A stretch of 64,000 bases of DNA, taken from Roseibium sp. TrichSKD4 (GTDB taxonomy: Bacteria; Pseudomonadota; Alphaproteobacteria; Rhizobiales; Stappiaceae). A program made the translations under genes and the position numbers. Within the stretch, counting starts at the first letter, position 1. Every line of letters starts with the position of its first letter. Below the pieces are notes generated by a model, which saw only the letters and a program-made list of their open reading frames with translations, was not told where the DNA came from and made no database searches. This document shows positions 39,463-50,666 of the stretch, piece after piece. The stretch covers positions 1 to 64,000 of the forward strand of contig NZ_GL476310.1 in NCBI RefSeq assembly GCF_000148725.1, read 5' to 3'.

Positions 39463-42210
39463 ATGAGCGATACGAAGAACCCAGGTGACAAGACAATCAG
39501 CGTAGAGCGCAAAACGCTCGGCCTCAAGAAAGGTGGCGGTGGCGATCAGGGAACGGTTCGCCAATCCTTCTCGCATGGCCGAACCAAGGCCGTGGTGGTC
39601 GAAAAGAAGAAGCGCCGCGTGGTTGTGCCGGGTCAGGAGCAAAAAGCTGAGCCGACAACCCAGCGCCTCGAGCGGAGCAACGAAATTCCGCGCAAACCGG
39701 CAGAACCGACCAAACCGACTGGTGGCGGCAATCGTCGCGGCCAAGGCAGTGGCAATCGCCAGCAAAAAGGCGGTGGCAATGTCCTTCGCACGCTGACGAA
39801 GGAAGAAGCGGCAGCGCGCGCGGCAGCTCTCAAATTTGCGCAAAAGCGCGAAGAAGAAGACAAGGTTCGCCGCGAGGAAGAAGCCAAGAAGCGCGCCGCC
39901 GAAGAAGCCAAGCGTAAGGTCGAGGAAGAAGCGCGCCTGAAGGCGGAAGCTGAAGAGCGGGCCCAACGCGAAGCGGAAGAGGCCAAGGCTGCGGCTGAGC
40001 GGGCTGAGGAAGAGGCGAAGGCACCACCTGCGCCAGCTACAGAAGCTCCTGCAGAAGAAGCAGCACCTGCAAAAGCTGAGAAGCAGAAGCCAGCTGTTAT
40101 TCGTCAGCAACAAGGCGCGCGCAATGGCAACAAGCCGCCGCGCATCGAACGTCCTGCTCCGGCAAAGGCTCCGTCCGAAGACAAGCCTGCGGCAGCCAAG
40201 GCGGGCGCGAACAAACCGGCAGCACGCAAGGGCGATGACGATGAGGCAAAGGGTGGTCTTCGCGCTGTGAAGCGTCAGAAGCCTGCTCCAACACCAAGCC
40301 GTCCGCGTGGCGGCGACGACCGCCGTCGCTCCAAGCTGACCATTTCCAAGGCAACGGGTGGGGAAGAACAGAGGTCACGCTCTCTGGCTTCCATGCGCCG
40401 TCGTCAGCAAAAAGCGAAACGCGGCCAACAGCAGGTCGTTCGTGAGAAGATTTCCCGTGAAGTGACACTTCCTGAGGCCATTACCATTCAGGAGCTGGCC
40501 AACCGGATGGCAGAACGGGCGGTGGATGTGATCAAGCTTCTCATGAAGCAGGGTCAGATGCTCAAGATCAACGACGTGATCGACGCCGATACGGCTGAAC
40601 TGATCGCCGAAGAGATGGGCCATACAGTCAAGCGGGTATCTGAAGCCGATGTCGAGGAAGGCCTCTTCTCTGTTGAAGATGAAGCCGGTACCCTCAAGCC
40701 GCGTCCTCCGGTCGTGACCATCATGGGTCACGTTGACCACGGTAAGACCTCGTTGCTGGATGCCATCCGCAAGTCCAAGGTTGTGACAGGTGAAGCTGGC
40801 GGCATTACCCAGCACATCGGCGCCTATCAGGTTGAGCAAGACGGCAACAAGATTACTTTCATCGATACTCCGGGCCACGCAGCCTTCTCGCAAATGCGGG
40901 CACGCGGTGCCAAGGCAACCGATATCGTGATCGTTGTTGTGGCAGCCGATGATGGTGTTATGCCGCAGACCAAGGAAGCCATTGCACACGCAAAGGCCGC
41001 CGATGCTCCGATCATTGTGGCGATTAACAAGGTCGACAAGCCGGGCGCTGACGCGAACCGTGTTCGGACAGAGCTTCTTTCCGAAGAGCTGGTCGTTGAA
41101 GGCATGGGCGGTGATGTTATCGACGTTGAGGTCTCTGCAAAGGCCGGGACAAACCTCGACAAGCTGCTGGAAATGATCCTGCTGCAGACTGAAGTTCTTG
41201 AGCTTCAGGCCAACCCTGACCGCACTGCAGAAGGTGTGGTCGTGGAAGCACAGCTTGACCGCGGCCGCGGACCGGTTGCAACGGTTCTAGTTCAAAAAGG
41301 CACCTTGAAACCGGGCGACATTGTCGTTGCCGGCAGTGCCTGGGGCCGTGTGCGCGCCATGCTTGATGAAAACGGCAAGCAGGTGAAAGAAGCAGATCCG
41401 TCCAAGCCGGTTGAAGTGCTTGGCTTCCAAAGCACACCGGAAGCCGGTGATCTGGTGGCGGTTGTCGAAAACGAAGCTCGCGCTCGTGAAATCACCGATT
41501 ATCGCTTGCGTCAGATCCGCGAGAAGGCCTCTGTGGTTGCCTCTGGTGCACGTGGTTCGCTCGAGCAGATGATGAACCGTCTGCAGGAAACCGGCCGCAA
41601 GGAGTTCCCGCTGGTTCTGAAGGCGGACGTGCAGGGGTCGGCGGAAGCCATCACCCATGCTCTGAATGAGCTTGGAACCGATGAAGTAGGCGCGCGTATC
41701 CTGATCTCAGGTGTTGGCGGTATCACGGAAAGCGATGTGACGCTGGCGACGGCGTCCAAGGCTCCGATCCTCGGCTTTAACGTCCGTGCCAACAAACAGG
41801 CACGTGAGGCTGCGAGCCGTGAAGGCATCGAGATCCGCTACTACAACGTGATCTACGATTTGGTGGATGACATCAAGGCGGCCATGTCCGGCCTCCTGTC
41901 CCCAGAACGCCGCGAAACATTCCTCGGCAACGCCGAGATCAAGGAAATCTTCCACATTTCCAAGGTCGGCAAGGTTGCAGGTTGTTTGGTCACCGAAGGT
42001 GTCGTCGAGCGTGGTGCTCAGGTTCGTCTCATTCGCGACGACGTGGTTATCCACGAAGGCGAGCTGGGTACGCTCAAGCGCTTCAAGGACGAGGTCAAGT
42101 CTGTCGAATCCGGTCAGGAATGCGGCATGAACTTCACCCGCTACCAAGACATGCGGCCGGGTGACATCATCGAGTGTTTCCGCGTCGAGCATATCAAACG
42201 CTCGCTCTGA
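39463..42210 (+). CDS. infB: Translation initiation factor IF-2
   Basis: GTPase that brings initiator tRNA to the 30S subunit. The N-terminal third is a highly charged, low-complexity stretch rich in Glu, Ala, Lys and Arg (about 100-290) with likely coiled-coil character. The G domain has GHVDHGKT (422-429), [16 protein letters not shown] and NKVDKPGAD. Domains 2-4 follow, ending [15 protein letters not shown] chose the ATG at 39463 (915 residues, starting [20 protein letters not shown]); the longer frame from 39328 overlaps ylxR. Confidence 0.97.
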   Translation: MSDTKNPGDKTISVERKTLGLKKGGGGDQGTVRQSFSHGRTKAVVVEKKKRRVVVPGQEQKAEPTTQRLERSNEIPRKPAEPTKPTGGGNRRGQGSGNRQQKGGGNVLRTLTKEEAAARAAALKFAQKREEEDKVRREEEAKKRAAEEAKRKVEEEARLKAEAEERAQREAEEAKAAAERAEEEAKAPPAPATEAPAEEAAPAKAEKQKPAVIRQQQGARNGNKPPRIERPAPAKAPSEDKPAAAKAGANKPAARKGDDDEAKGGLRAVKRQKPAPTPSRPRGGDDRRRSKLTISKATGGEEQRSRSLASMRRRQQKAKRGQQQVVREKISREVTLPEAITIQELANRMAERAVDVIKLLMKQGQMLKINDVIDADTAELIAEEMGHTVKRVSEADVEEGLFSVEDEAGTLKPRPPVVTIMGHVDHGKTSLLDAIRKSKVVTGEAGGITQHIGAYQVEQDGNKITFIDTPGHAAFSQMRARGAKATDIVIVVVAADDGVMPQTKEAIAHAKAADAPIIVAINKVDKPGADANRVRTELLSEELVVEGMGGDVIDVEVSAKAGTNLDKLLEMILLQTEVLELQANPDRTAEGVVVEAQLDRGRGPVATVLVQKGTLKPGDIVVAGSAWGRVRAMLDENGKQVKEADPSKPVEVLGFQSTPEAGDLVAVVENEARAREITDYRLRQIREKASVVASGARGSLEQMMNRLQETGRKEFPLVLKADVQGSAEAITHALNELGTDEVGARILISGVGGITESDVTLATASKAPILGFNVRANKQAREAASREGIEIRYYNVIYDLVDDIKAAMSGLLSPERRETFLGNAEIKEIFHISKVGKVAGCLVTEGVVERGAQVRLIRDDVVIHEGELGTLKRFKDEVKSVESGQECGMNFTRYQDMRPGDIIECFRVEHIKRSL

Positions 42211-42236
42211 TCGTCAGACGTAACAAAAACATCTGT

Positions 42237-42270
42237 GCGCCGACGGGATCTATCCGGGTCTCGTCGGCGC
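42237..42270 (+). repeat. Hairpin between infB and rbfA
   Basis: A 12-bp stem (GCGCCGACGGGA/TCTCGTCGGCGC, one G-U pair) with a 10-nt loop and no U-run. It may be an RNase processing site within the operon. Confidence 0.5.
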
Positions 42271-42322
42271 GCTGCATTCGGTGGCAGGCATTAGGCTTGG
42301 CCGAGTTTACAGGATTAGACCA

Positions 42323-42733
42323 ATGGCAAAGCATCACGGACATGGTGCAAAGGGGCCGTCCCAGCGCCAATTGCGTGTGGGCGAAACCGTCCGCAAGGAA
42401 CTCTCTGACATTTTGACCCGGGGCGAATTTCAAGATCCAGCCCTTGAGGGTGCGATTATCACCGTGCCTGAAGTGCGCATGACGCCGGACCTGCGTCTTG
42501 CAACCTGTCTGGTCATGCCTCTCGGTGGAGGCGATGGTGAAAAAGTGGCAGCCGCTCTGAACAAGAGCGCAAAGTACCTGCGCGGTCAGGTCTCCCGGCG
42601 GTTGACCATGAAATATATGCCGGACCTTCGGTTCGTGCTTGATACCCGTTTTGATGACGATGACCGGATCGGTTCTTTGCTGCAGTCAGGCACTGTGGCA
42701 CGCGATCTCGATGCCCCCGGCGAAGAAGACTGA
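42323..42733 (+). CDS. rbfA: 30S ribosome-binding factor RbfA
   Basis: Helps mature the 16S rRNA 5' end and the 30S subunit. The 136-residue protein shows RVGETVRKELSDILTRGEF, ITVPEVRMTPDLRLATCLVMPLG and LTMKYMPDLRFVLDTRFDDDDRI, a standard RbfA core. The ATG at 42323 is favoured over one at 42281, since the extra codons have no match. It is followed 14 bp later by truB. Confidence 0.95.
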   Translation: MAKHHGHGAKGPSQRQLRVGETVRKELSDILTRGEFQDPALEGAIITVPEVRMTPDLRLATCLVMPLGGGDGEKVAAALNKSAKYLRGQVSRRLTMKYMPDLRFVLDTRFDDDDRIGSLLQSGTVARDLDAPGEED

Positions 42734-42747
42734 CAGGCGTTCCAAAC

Positions 42748-43692
42748 ATGTCGCGGCAAAGACAAAAGAAAAAACACCGCAACACGATCAACGGTTGGCT
42801 GGTGCTCGATAAGCCTTATGGCATCACGTCGAATGATGCACTCGGCAAGCTGAAGCGCATCCTGCACCCGCAGAAAGTGGGCCATGCAGGAACTCTGGAC
42901 CCGCGTGCGACGGGCTGCCTTCCAATTGCCTTTGGTGAAGCCACCAAAACAGTGCCGTTCGTTATGGATGGCCGCAAAGTCTATCGGTTCGAGGTGACGT
43001 GGGGCGCTGAAACCAACACAGATGACACCGAAGGCGAAGTTGTAGCAACGTCAGAGAACCGTCCATCTGCTGAAGACATTGAGGCTGTCTTGGACGAATT
43101 CACTGGTACGGTCATGCAGGTGCCGCCGGCCTTTTCCGCGATCAAGGTCGATGGAGCACGGGCCTATGATCTTGCTCGCGAAGGTGAAGTCGTCGAGCTG
43201 GAAGCGCGTCCGATTGACGTACACCGTCTATCACTGGTCGAGTGTCCGGATGAGAACCGCGCTGTCCTTGAAGCAGAATGTGGCAAGGGAACTTATGTCC
43301 GCGCGCTCGCGCGCGACATAGCCCGCCGTCTTGAAACTCGTGGTCATGTCACCGAGCTGAGGCGCCTGTTAGTTGGACCGTTCGGGGAAGACGATATGGT
43401 CGATCTTGAGGAGTTAGTCGAAGCGGCAAGCGAACTTGATGAAGGCGAGCCAATCGATGGTCTTGTCGAGGAGTTCATCTTACCCGTTCGCGATGCAATG
43501 GACGAGATCGAAGAGATCATTGTGTCTGAAGAAGACGCTGGCAAAATCCGCCGCGGTATGGCGGTTTTACTCCGCGGCCGTTCCGCTCCGCTGAACTGTG
43601 AAGTCTGCTTTGCAAGTCACGCTGGCATCCCAGTGGCTTTTGGTGCCGTTGAAAAGGGGCGTTTCCTACCAAGCCGTGTGTTTAATCTATGA
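42748..43692 (+). CDS. truB: tRNA pseudouridine(55) synthase
   Basis: Makes the conserved pseudouridine in the T-loop of tRNAs. The catalytic Asp is in GHAGTLDPRATGCLPIAFGEATK. KPYGITSNDALGKLK, VPPAFSAIKVDGARAYDLAREG and CGKGTYVRALARDIAR complete the signature. 314 residues with a C-terminal PUA-like region. A terminator lies just after the stop. Confidence 0.96.
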   Translation: MSRQRQKKKHRNTINGWLVLDKPYGITSNDALGKLKRILHPQKVGHAGTLDPRATGCLPIAFGEATKTVPFVMDGRKVYRFEVTWGAETNTDDTEGEVVATSENRPSAEDIEAVLDEFTGTVMQVPPAFSAIKVDGARAYDLAREGEVVELEARPIDVHRLSLVECPDENRAVLEAECGKGTYVRALARDIARRLETRGHVTELRRLLVGPFGEDDMVDLEELVEAASELDEGEPIDGLVEEFILPVRDAMDEIEEIIVSEEDAGKIRRGMAVLLRGRSAPLNCEVCFASHAGIPVAFGAVEKGRFLPSRVFNL

Positions 43693-43697
43693 TGCGG

Positions 43698-43728
43698 CGC
43701 GAAAAGCGCTTTCCTTTTTCGCGGTTTT
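43698..43728 (+). terminator. Terminator-like hairpin after truB
   Basis: 8-bp stem CGCGAAAA/TTTTCGCG with a 10-nt loop, followed by GTTTTC. It begins 6 bases after the truB stop codon. Confidence 0.7.
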
Positions 43729-43883
43729 CGGTCATATTCCGCGCCCATTGGGCCTGAGGTCTGATCGTTCCATTCTCCCTTTGCTGACCGACATCTCGGC
43801 TCTGGATACGGAGTGGTACGGCTGCGCCAGCAGCGCTTTAAAAAACGTCGGGCTTGCCCGGCATCAAAACGAAAGGAAAAACG

Positions 43884-44153
43884 ATGTCGATTACTGCAGA
43901 GCGTAAAGCTGAGCTCATCAAGGAATACGCCATCAAGGAAGGCGACACCGGTTCCCCGGAAGTACAAGTTGCTATCCTGACAGAGCGGATCAACAACCTT
44001 ACAGAACACTTCAAGGGTCATGGCAAGGACAACCACTCCCGCCGCGGTCTCTTGAAAATGGTTGCATCGCGCCGCTCCCTTCTTGACTACGTCAAGGGCA
44101 AGAGCGAAGTGCGCTACAAGACCCTGATCACACGCCTCGGCGTACGTCGCTAA
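43884..44153 (+). CDS. rpsO: 30S ribosomal protein S15
   Basis: Binds 16S rRNA and an early assembly site. The 89-residue sequence includes [38 protein letters not shown] and [24 protein letters not shown], the S15 standard. The ATG at 43884 is preceded by GAAAGGA. It is followed by a strong terminator and then pnp, the usual rpsO-pnp pair. Confidence 0.98.
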   Translation: MSITAERKAELIKEYAIKEGDTGSPEVQVAILTERINNLTEHFKGHGKDNHSRRGLLKMVASRRSLLDYVKGKSEVRYKTLITRLGVRR

Positions 44154-44180
44154 TCGCGATTTTGATCTCTTGAGGTTTTG

Positions 44181-44218
44181 AACGCGGCAGGCGAAAGCTT
44201 GCCGCGTTTTTTCTTTTT
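44181..44218 (+). terminator. Rho-independent terminator of rpsO
   Basis: Perfect 9-bp stem AACGCGGCA/TGCCGCGTT extended by inner GC pairs and a GAAA loop, followed by a long T-rich tract. Confidence 0.92.
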
Positions 44219-44531
44219 CAACGCCGGGTTTCGCTCGCTTCAAGGGCTCATCGGTTCTGAGGAGCACAATCCGCAAACTTAATTGGCGTTTTGCAGGTTG
44301 TGACAAGACGGAACTGTTTCCAATTTCGCCACAAAACATCTATAGGAGGGGGCGTGACAGTCATGGGGCAGGATTGCCGGCCGCTTCGGCGTTGAAATTG
44401 GAAGCGGCTTGTCGTCTTGCCCGTGGCTTGTCCAATCGGTAACCGGCCCATCCGGGGCCGACCGATATATGTTGTCTGCGCCTTAGGTAACGAGATACGT
44501 GCGCAGACGGACGAAGCTGTAAGGAACAAAT
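44219..44531 (+). promoter_or_regulatory. Long structured leader of pnp
   Basis: About 310 bases between the rpsO terminator and pnp with no gene. It holds a long-range 10-bp inverted repeat (TTCCAATTTC 44318-44327 with GAAATTGGAA 44394-44403), a GGCCC/GGGCC hairpin near 44445-44460, and an 8-bp hairpin GTCTGCGC/GCGCAGAC (44474-44508) ending 23 bases before the start codon. In E. coli pnp is autoregulated by RNase III cleavage in its leader; a similar role here is inference. Confidence 0.45.
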
Positions 44532-46664
44532 ATGTTCGACATTCATCGTGTGGAAGTAGACTGGGGCGGGCGTCCGCTTGTCCTCGAAACTGGCAAGATT
44601 GCCCGTCAGGCTGACGGTGCAGTCATGGCGACCTATGGCGAGACCAAGGTCATGGCAACTGTTGTCTCCGCCAAGTCCCCGAAGCCGGGCCAGGACTTCT
44701 TCCCGCTTACTGTCAATTACCAGGAAAAGGCATTCGCCGCTGGTAAAATCCCGGGTGGCTACTTCAAGCGTGAAGGGCGCCCGAGCGAGCACGAAACACT
44801 CACATCTCGCCTGATCGACCGTCCGATCCGTCCCCTGTTCGCAGACGGGTACAAGAACGACACGCAGGTCATCCTGACCGTTCTGTCGCACGACATGGAA
44901 AACGCACCGGATATTCTGGCCATGGTTGCAGCGTCCGCTGCCCTGACCTTGTCCGGCGTCCCATTCATGGGCCCGATTGGTGGTGCCCGCGTTGGTTACA
45001 TCAACGGCGAGTATGTCCTGAACCCGGCAGTTGACGACATGGAAGAATCTTCGCTGGATCTGGTTGTTGCCGGAACCTCCGAAGCCGTGCTGATGGTTGA
45101 ATCCGAAGCCAAGGAACTGGACGAAGACACCATGCTTGGCGCGGTCGTGTTTGGTCAAAAAGGCTTCCAGCCTGTGATCGACGCCATCATCAAGCTGGCT
45201 GAAACAGCTGCAAAAGAGCCCCGCGAACTGGTGCTGCCGGATCATTCCGAGCTGTTTGGAACTATCAAGGGCATTGCCGAAGATGATCTTAAGGCAGCCT
45301 ACAAGATCACGTCCAAGACCGAGCGCAAGAATGCGATTGATGCCGCCAAGGCAAAAGTCGTTGAAGCTGTGATCGAAAACGGCGGTGACGCGGCTCCTGA
45401 AGCAACAGTTGTTGGCGAACTCTTCAAGAAGCTCGAAGCGGAAATCGTCCGCGGTGCAATCCTCGACACGGGCACCCGTATCGATGGCCGCGATCTATCC
45501 ACTGTTCGCGCGATTTCTTCCGAAGTTGGCATCTTGCCGCGCGCTCACGGCTCTGCGCTGTTCACTCGCGGTGAAACGCAAGGTCTGGTGGTTGCCACCC
45601 TCGGCACTGGCGAAGACGAGCAGTTCGTTGACCTACTGCAAGGCACCATGAAGGAACACTTCATGCTGCACTACAACTTCCCGCCTTACTCTGTCGGTGA
45701 AACCGGCCGCATGGGCTCTCCAGGACGCCGTGAAATCGGTCACGGCAAGCTGGCTTGGCGTGCTGTGCACCCGATGCTTCCGGCGCACCATGAGTTCCCG
45801 TACACATTGCGTGTTGTTTCGGAAATCACCGAGTCCAACGGTTCGTCGTCCATGGCAACTGTCTGTGGCACGTCATTGGCTCTCATGGACGCTGGCGTTC
45901 CGCTGAAGGCACCTGTTGCCGGTATCGCGATGGGACTCATCAAGGAAGGCGACCGTTTCGCAGTTCTGTCTGACATCCTTGGTGATGAAGATCACCTTGG
46001 CGACATGGACTTCAAGGTGGCAGGTTCCGAGAACGGCATCACGTCCTTGCAGATGGACATCAAGATCGACGGTATCACCGAAGAGATCATGAAGGTCGCG
46101 CTTGCACAGGCTAAGGATGGCCGTATCCACATCCTCGGCGAAATGGCAAATGCCATCACCGAAGCTCGCTCTGAGTTGGGTGAACACGCACCGCGCATCG
46201 AAATGCTGAAGATCCCGGTCGACAAGATCCGTGAAGTCATCGGTTCGGGTGGCAAGGTCATCCGCGAAATCGTTGAGAAAACGGGTGCGAAGGTCAACAT
46301 CGAGGATGATGGCACCGTCAAGGTTGCCTCTTCCGATGGCAAGGCCATCAAGGCGGCGGTTAACTGGATTAACTCCATCGCGGCTGAGCCGGAAGTTGGC
46401 GTGATCTACGAAGGTACAGTCGTGAAGTGCGTTGATTTCGGCGCATTCGTGAACTTCTTCGGCGCACGCGATGGTCTGGTTCACATCTCCCAGCTGGCTC
46501 CGAAGAAGGTTGCCAAGGTTACCGACGTCGTCAAGGAAGGCGACAAGGTCTGGGTCAAGCTCATGGGCTTTGACGAGCGCGGCAAGGTTCGTCTCTCCAT
46601 GAAGGTTGTTGACCAGGAGACCGGTAAGGAAATCGAGCGGGAAGAGAAGAAAGAAGACGCCTGA
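44532..46664 (+). CDS. pnp: Polyribonucleotide nucleotidyltransferase (PNPase)
   Basis: Phosphate-dependent 3'-5' exoribonuclease of the RNA degradosome. Two RNase PH domains: the first includes [21 protein letters not shown] and [22 protein letters not shown]; the second includes [37 protein letters not shown] and [22 protein letters not shown] domain ([26 protein letters not shown]) and an S1 domain ([33 protein letters not shown]) follow. 710 residues is typical. Confidence 0.98.
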   Translation: MFDIHRVEVDWGGRPLVLETGKIARQADGAVMATYGETKVMATVVSAKSPKPGQDFFPLTVNYQEKAFAAGKIPGGYFKREGRPSEHETLTSRLIDRPIRPLFADGYKNDTQVILTVLSHDMENAPDILAMVAASAALTLSGVPFMGPIGGARVGYINGEYVLNPAVDDMEESSLDLVVAGTSEAVLMVESEAKELDEDTMLGAVVFGQKGFQPVIDAIIKLAETAAKEPRELVLPDHSELFGTIKGIAEDDLKAAYKITSKTERKNAIDAAKAKVVEAVIENGGDAAPEATVVGELFKKLEAEIVRGAILDTGTRIDGRDLSTVRAISSEVGILPRAHGSALFTRGETQGLVVATLGTGEDEQFVDLLQGTMKEHFMLHYNFPPYSVGETGRMGSPGRREIGHGKLAWRAVHPMLPAHHEFPYTLRVVSEITESNGSSSMATVCGTSLALMDAGVPLKAPVAGIAMGLIKEGDRFAVLSDILGDEDHLGDMDFKVAGSENGITSLQMDIKIDGITEEIMKVALAQAKDGRIHILGEMANAITEARSELGEHAPRIEMLKIPVDKIREVIGSGGKVIREIVEKTGAKVNIEDDGTVKVASSDGKAIKAAVNWINSIAAEPEVGVIYEGTVVKCVDFGAFVNFFGARDGLVHISQLAPKKVAKVTDVVKEGDKVWVKLMGFDERGKVRLSMKVVDQETGKEIEREEKKEDA

Positions 46665-46693
46665 TTTCAGGCCTTCTGAACTCTGACATTCGG

Positions 46694-46725
46694 CAGCGTC
46701 GCATTCACGTGCGGCGCTGTTTTTT
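46694..46725 (+). terminator. Rho-independent terminator of pnp
   Basis: 10-bp stem CAGCGTCGCA/TGCGGCGCTG (one G-U pair), 6-nt loop, then six T, 30 bases past the pnp stop. The next gene converges from the other strand. Confidence 0.9.
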
Positions 46726-46751
46726 GTTGCGCTTTATTGTTGATCCCTCAG

Positions 46752-49493
46752 CTAATGCAGACGCGCGTTTGGTGGGATCGACATCGCATTGGTCGTCAGA
46801 AAGTGGATGAAATCCCGCTCCGGCATCGGTCGGGCAATGTGATAACCTTGAATAAGTTGGCAGCCGAGATCGGCAAGGATACGGCATTGGGGAGCGGTTT
46901 CAGCGCCCTCACAAATCACCGTGATACCGAGGTTCTCTGCCATCGACCGAATGGCCCGGATCAAGACCTGATCCTCTTCATCTTCTTCCAGATCCAGAAT
47001 GAAGGAGCTGTCGATTTTCAAAATATCGATTGGAAGTCGCTTCAGATAACTGAGGGACGAATAGCCGGTTCCAAAATCATCCAGTGACAGTTTCACCCCG
47101 ATATCGCGGAGGGCGTCAAGAACCATCGCCGGATCAATGCTGCTGTCATCCATCATCACGGTTTCCGTGATTTCCAGATGAAGTTGAGAGGGTGCAATTC
47201 TGGTCTCGGCAATGACTTGGGCAACACGGCTCACAAAGCCATCATCACGGCACTGGCGCGGTGAGACATTCACGCTGATGCACTGCAGGTCCAGTCCGCG
47301 TTTTTTGCAGTCTTTGAAAAAACTACAGGCTTCTTGCAGCACCCAGTCGCCAAGCGGAACGATCAAGCCGGTTTCTTCGGCAATTGGGATGAATTCGGAA
47401 GGCGTGATGTCCCCGAATTCCGGGTCATTCCATCGTAAGAGTGCTTCACAGCTGATAATCTGACCGCTTTCAAAGTCGACAATTGGCTGGTAGTGCAGCT
47501 TCAGCTTTTTTTGATCAATCGCCGAAGTCAGCGCAAATTCCAGTTTCATCGCGCGAGTGGCGGCGTCATTGCGCTCGTGACTGTAGAACCTGCAGCGATT
47601 CCCGCCTTCTAATTTGGCCTGAAACATCGCAAATTCTGCATGGCGCAACAGGAGGTCAGGATTGTCTCCGTCTGCTGGGCCTATGGCAATGCCAACGCTT
47701 GCTGTCGCTAGGTGATTGGTTTCAACGTCACCGGGTCGGGCAGCGGAAACGGCTTCCAAAAGACCAAGTGCCTTTTGTTCTGCATCCCAGCTATCTTTAA
47801 CCGTGTTGAGCAAGACCCCGATTTGATCGCCGCCAAGGCGGGCTGCTGATTCGCTCGGTCCCAATATCTGTTGCACCCGCCACGCGATGTTGGCCAGGAG
47901 TTGATCTCCAGCTTCATGACCAAGGGTTTCGTTGATGGACTTGAAGCGATCTACATCCAGAAACAAGAGAGTGCATTTCTCATGCTTGGATTGGGCTCTG
48001 CCGATTGCCTGCTTAAGTCGATCAAGAAACAGATAGCGGTTGGGCAAGCCAGTCACAGAGTCATAGTTTGCATTGAGGGCGATTTGTTGCTCCTGACGCT
48101 TACGGTCTGTGATGTCGAGGACAGTAGCGTAGAAGGCTTCTTCGCCGTTCCATGAAATCATGCGCACATGTTGTTCCAACCAAACAACGGAGCCATCTTG
48201 ACGTTGCGCTCGAGCTTCATAAATCCGCGGAGCAGTCCCCCCGTCGGCTCTCAGTTTGTAGACCTGATTGAGTTGTCGGTGCTCTTCTTTGGCATAAAGA
48301 TCGGTGACCGGCTTTCCGACAAGCTGTTTCTTGTTGCCGCTTTCATAGCCAAGCATCTCCAGAAGAGCGTTGTTGACATAAAGAATATGCTTGTTGGCAT
48401 GCACGAATACACCTTGAAGTGAACCGTCGATCAGATCTCTGAACTGTGCGTTTGTCCGTTGGTTGGCCTCAAATGCATCGGAAAACAATGTTGCGAGCGT
48501 GTTGAACTCTTGAAATCTGCTTTTTTGATGAGAACGGTTAGCGCGGCCTTGGCGGAGTTCATGTGCATAGGCAATCAGATAGGAGAGAGATGGGCTTATC
48601 AGTCGGTGAAGAATTGCGGACGCAATCACACAGGCAACAAGTACCGTTAATGTGAAGGGGGGCAGAAATTCTTTGTAGGCGGCAGCTAAATGAAGAGTTG
48701 CCAAATCCGGCTCGAAAATCTCTGCAGTAAGGGGGAGCCCAAGCGGGTTCTCGATCAAAACGCTGTCAATTGCCTTGGGCGATGCCTCTGGCGCAAATGG
48801 GAAGGGCCCCTCCATGTTCGGCTGAGTGGTTGGCGGCACGATTTCGGAGACGGTCAGGTCACCCAGTTTGACACGTACCCTATCGGTGCCGAGTTTTTGC
48901 GCGATCATTTCAGCCACATTTGCGTGCTCCAATATGCTCGTGGCTCCGGTCAATACCGCCCTTGTGGTGGTTCCGTCGTCGACTGTTTTCAGCGGGATAG
49001 AAAGCACAGCCAGAACGTCAGTGCCATGATCGCCTGTTTGCGCAACAAGGTTCCAGATATCTGGCAAGAGGCCCGTTCTGATTTCTCGGGGCAGGAGCGG
49101 ATCGGCGAGCTCAGGGGCAGAACCAACCTTTAAGCTGGTGTCGCCATCAGCAATATCCAGAACAAGAAGATCAAAAGCAGTACCTACTGCTGATCCAGCG
49201 TGATCCGAAAGCAGCTGTTTAGTTCTTGCAAGATTTCCCGACAAAAGTGCTTTTTCAATGCGATGATCGGCTGCGGCGCTACGTAAACGCGTGCCAAAGT
49301 CCCCCAAGAGTTGCTGGGCAACGGATTGAGCTAGCGCTTGATCTCGGGTGCTATCTGTCTCTTGATGTTCCCGAGAAATGGACTGTGCTGCATGATAGGT
49401 AAAACCGAATACCGCAAGGGATGAAAGGGTAATGCCAACGCTAAACAGCCCCATTATAAACCAGTTGAACCGTATTCCTCGTGGAGAACTCAT
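46752..49493 (-). CDS. Membrane sensor protein with PAS, degenerate GGDEF and intact EAL domains
   Basis: Predicted c-di-GMP phosphodiesterase of 913 residues. A transmembrane helix (about 11-33), an extracytoplasmic sensor (34-278), a second helix (279-299), a HAMP-like linker and a PAS domain (about 350-465) lead to a GGDEF domain whose signature reads GGDQI (554-558), so cyclase activity is unlikely. The EAL domain is intact: EALLRW (683-688), EITET (774-778), DDFGTGYSSL (805-814) and KID (826-828). Such degenerate GGDEF domains often bind GTP to tune the EAL part. It is convergent with pnp and divergent from dapB. The signal sensed is unknown. Confidence 0.92.
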   Translation of the reverse strand: MSSPRGIRFNWFIMGLFSVGITLSSLAVFGFTYHAAQSISREHQETDSTRDQALAQSVAQQLLGDFGTRLRSAAADHRIEKALLSGNLARTKQLLSDHAGSAVGTAFDLLVLDIADGDTSLKVGSAPELADPLLPREIRTGLLPDIWNLVAQTGDHGTDVLAVLSIPLKTVDDGTTTRAVLTGATSILEHANVAEMIAQKLGTDRVRVKLGDLTVSEIVPPTTQPNMEGPFPFAPEASPKAIDSVLIENPLGLPLTAEIFEPDLATLHLAAAYKEFLPPFTLTVLVACVIASAILHRLISPSLSYLIAYAHELRQGRANRSHQKSRFQEFNTLATLFSDAFEANQRTNAQFRDLIDGSLQGVFVHANKHILYVNNALLEMLGYESGNKKQLVGKPVTDLYAKEEHRQLNQVYKLRADGGTAPRIYEARAQRQDGSVVWLEQHVRMISWNGEEAFYATVLDITDRKRQEQQIALNANYDSVTGLPNRYLFLDRLKQAIGRAQSKHEKCTLLFLDVDRFKSINETLGHEAGDQLLANIAWRVQQILGPSESAARLGGDQIGVLLNTVKDSWDAEQKALGLLEAVSAARPGDVETNHLATASVGIAIGPADGDNPDLLLRHAEFAMFQAKLEGGNRCRFYSHERNDAATRAMKLEFALTSAIDQKKLKLHYQPIVDFESGQIISCEALLRWNDPEFGDITPSEFIPIAEETGLIVPLGDWVLQEACSFFKDCKKRGLDLQCISVNVSPRQCRDDGFVSRVAQVIAETRIAPSQLHLEITETVMMDDSSIDPAMVLDALRDIGVKLSLDDFGTGYSSLSYLKRLPIDILKIDSSFILDLEEDEEDQVLIRAIRSMAENLGITVICEGAETAPQCRILADLGCQLIQGYHIARPMPERDFIHFLTTNAMSIPPNARLH

Positions 49494-49822
49494 TTTGAAA
49501 TCCCCGAATGTAGGTCAGCTGTAAGAAGCGGCAAGGTCAGAAAACGCGAGAGTGGATCTTTATTTGTGTAATTAAAATCGACAATAGAATAAAACTCACT
49601 ACAAAATACACGTAGCATACTCTTTTGCCCTTAGTTATAAGTTGCAAATACTTACTTTACTAATTAAAGAATGTATTAAAGAAGTTTATTATTTGTGAAA
49701 ATCTTCTGGGATCTCAGTATCTATAGAAGTTTATCGATTTTTTTCGTCGAGGCATCGTTCGGCGTTTTCTGCCCATGCCCAAGCTGATATACCCGGCGCA
49801 ACGATGACTTGGAGGACAGTTT
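49494..49822. other. AT-rich intergenic region between the EAL gene and dapB
   Basis: About 330 bp without a gene, separating two divergent genes and so presumably holding both promoters. It is strongly AT-rich from about 49560 to 49740 and contains a 10-bp direct repeat AGAAGTTTAT (49680-49689 and 49725-49734), whose role is unknown. No TTAA-N7-TTAA site was found (one near-match has an 8-nt spacer). GGAGG at 49811-49815 is the dapB ribosome site. Confidence 0.5.
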
Positions 49823-50635
49823 ATGGGCGATATGCGCATCGCAGTTGTTGGAGCGGCCGGCCGAATGGGCAAGGCACTCATACAGGCGGTTTGGTCAACT
49901 CCAGGCGTATGTTTGTCCGGAGGAGTAGAGCGTGAAGGTTCTCACGCGCTGGGGCAAGATCTGGGCGAAATCGCAGGCGTTGGGCACCTTGGCATTCCAA
50001 TCTCGGATGACCCGCTGACTGTATTTGCCAACACCGACGGCGTCCTTGACTTCACCGCTCCTCAAGCCTCGCTTGCCTTTGCCGAATTGGCCGCACAGGC
50101 GCGCATTGCGCATATCATCGGAACCACTGGGTGGACTGAGGGGCAAGACGAACCGTTGAAAGCAGCGGCGCGCCACGCGCGCATTGTCAAATCTGGAAAC
50201 ATGAGTCTCGGTGTGAACCTGCTAGCCAACCTTGTGCGTAAGGCAGCCGCAGCGCTGGATACAGATTTCGATATTGAAGTTCTTGAGATGCACCACCGCC
50301 ACAAGGTGGATGCCCCGTCTGGTACAGCGCTCCTCTTGGGCGAAGCCGCTGCTGAGGGGCGTACAATTAATCTCGAAGAAAAGTCGGTGCGGGTGCGCGA
50401 TGGTATTACCGGTGCTCGTGAAGAAGGGACTATTGGCTTTGCCACTTTGCGCGGCGGCAGTGTGATCGGCGAGCATTCAGTGATTTTCGCGGCCGATGGC
50501 GAGCGGATCGAATTGGCGCACAAGGCCGAAGACCGTTCCTTGTTTGCAAAAGGGGCCGTAAAGGCAGCGCTTTGGGCCTTTGATAAAAAGCCCGGTTACT
50601 ACTCCATGGCAGATGTTTTGGGTCTGTCTGATTAA
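49823..50635 (+). CDS. dapB: 4-hydroxy-tetrahydrodipicolinate reductase
   Basis: Second committed enzyme of the diaminopimelate/lysine pathway, NAD(P)H-dependent. The N-terminal Rossmann motif is [14 protein letters not shown], followed by [17 protein letters not shown] and GTTGWTEGQ. The catalytic motif [22 protein letters not shown] and the later [22 protein letters not shown] are diagnostic. 270 residues with GGAGG 7 bases before the ATG. gpmA follows 31 bp later in the same direction, an arrangement common in Hyphomicrobiales. Confidence 0.97.
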   Translation: MGDMRIAVVGAAGRMGKALIQAVWSTPGVCLSGGVEREGSHALGQDLGEIAGVGHLGIPISDDPLTVFANTDGVLDFTAPQASLAFAELAAQARIAHIIGTTGWTEGQDEPLKAAARHARIVKSGNMSLGVNLLANLVRKAAAALDTDFDIEVLEMHHRHKVDAPSGTALLLGEAAAEGRTINLEEKSVRVRDGITGAREEGTIGFATLRGGSVIGEHSVIFAADGERIELAHKAEDRSLFAKGAVKAALWAFDKKPGYYSMADVLGLSD

Positions 50636-50666
50636 ATCTTCCGTCCAATGAAGTGGAGAATGGCAT

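Noticed and set aside
49560-49760. A CtrA site upstream of the EAL gene
   Set aside because: The closest TTAA pair has an 8-nt spacer, not 7.
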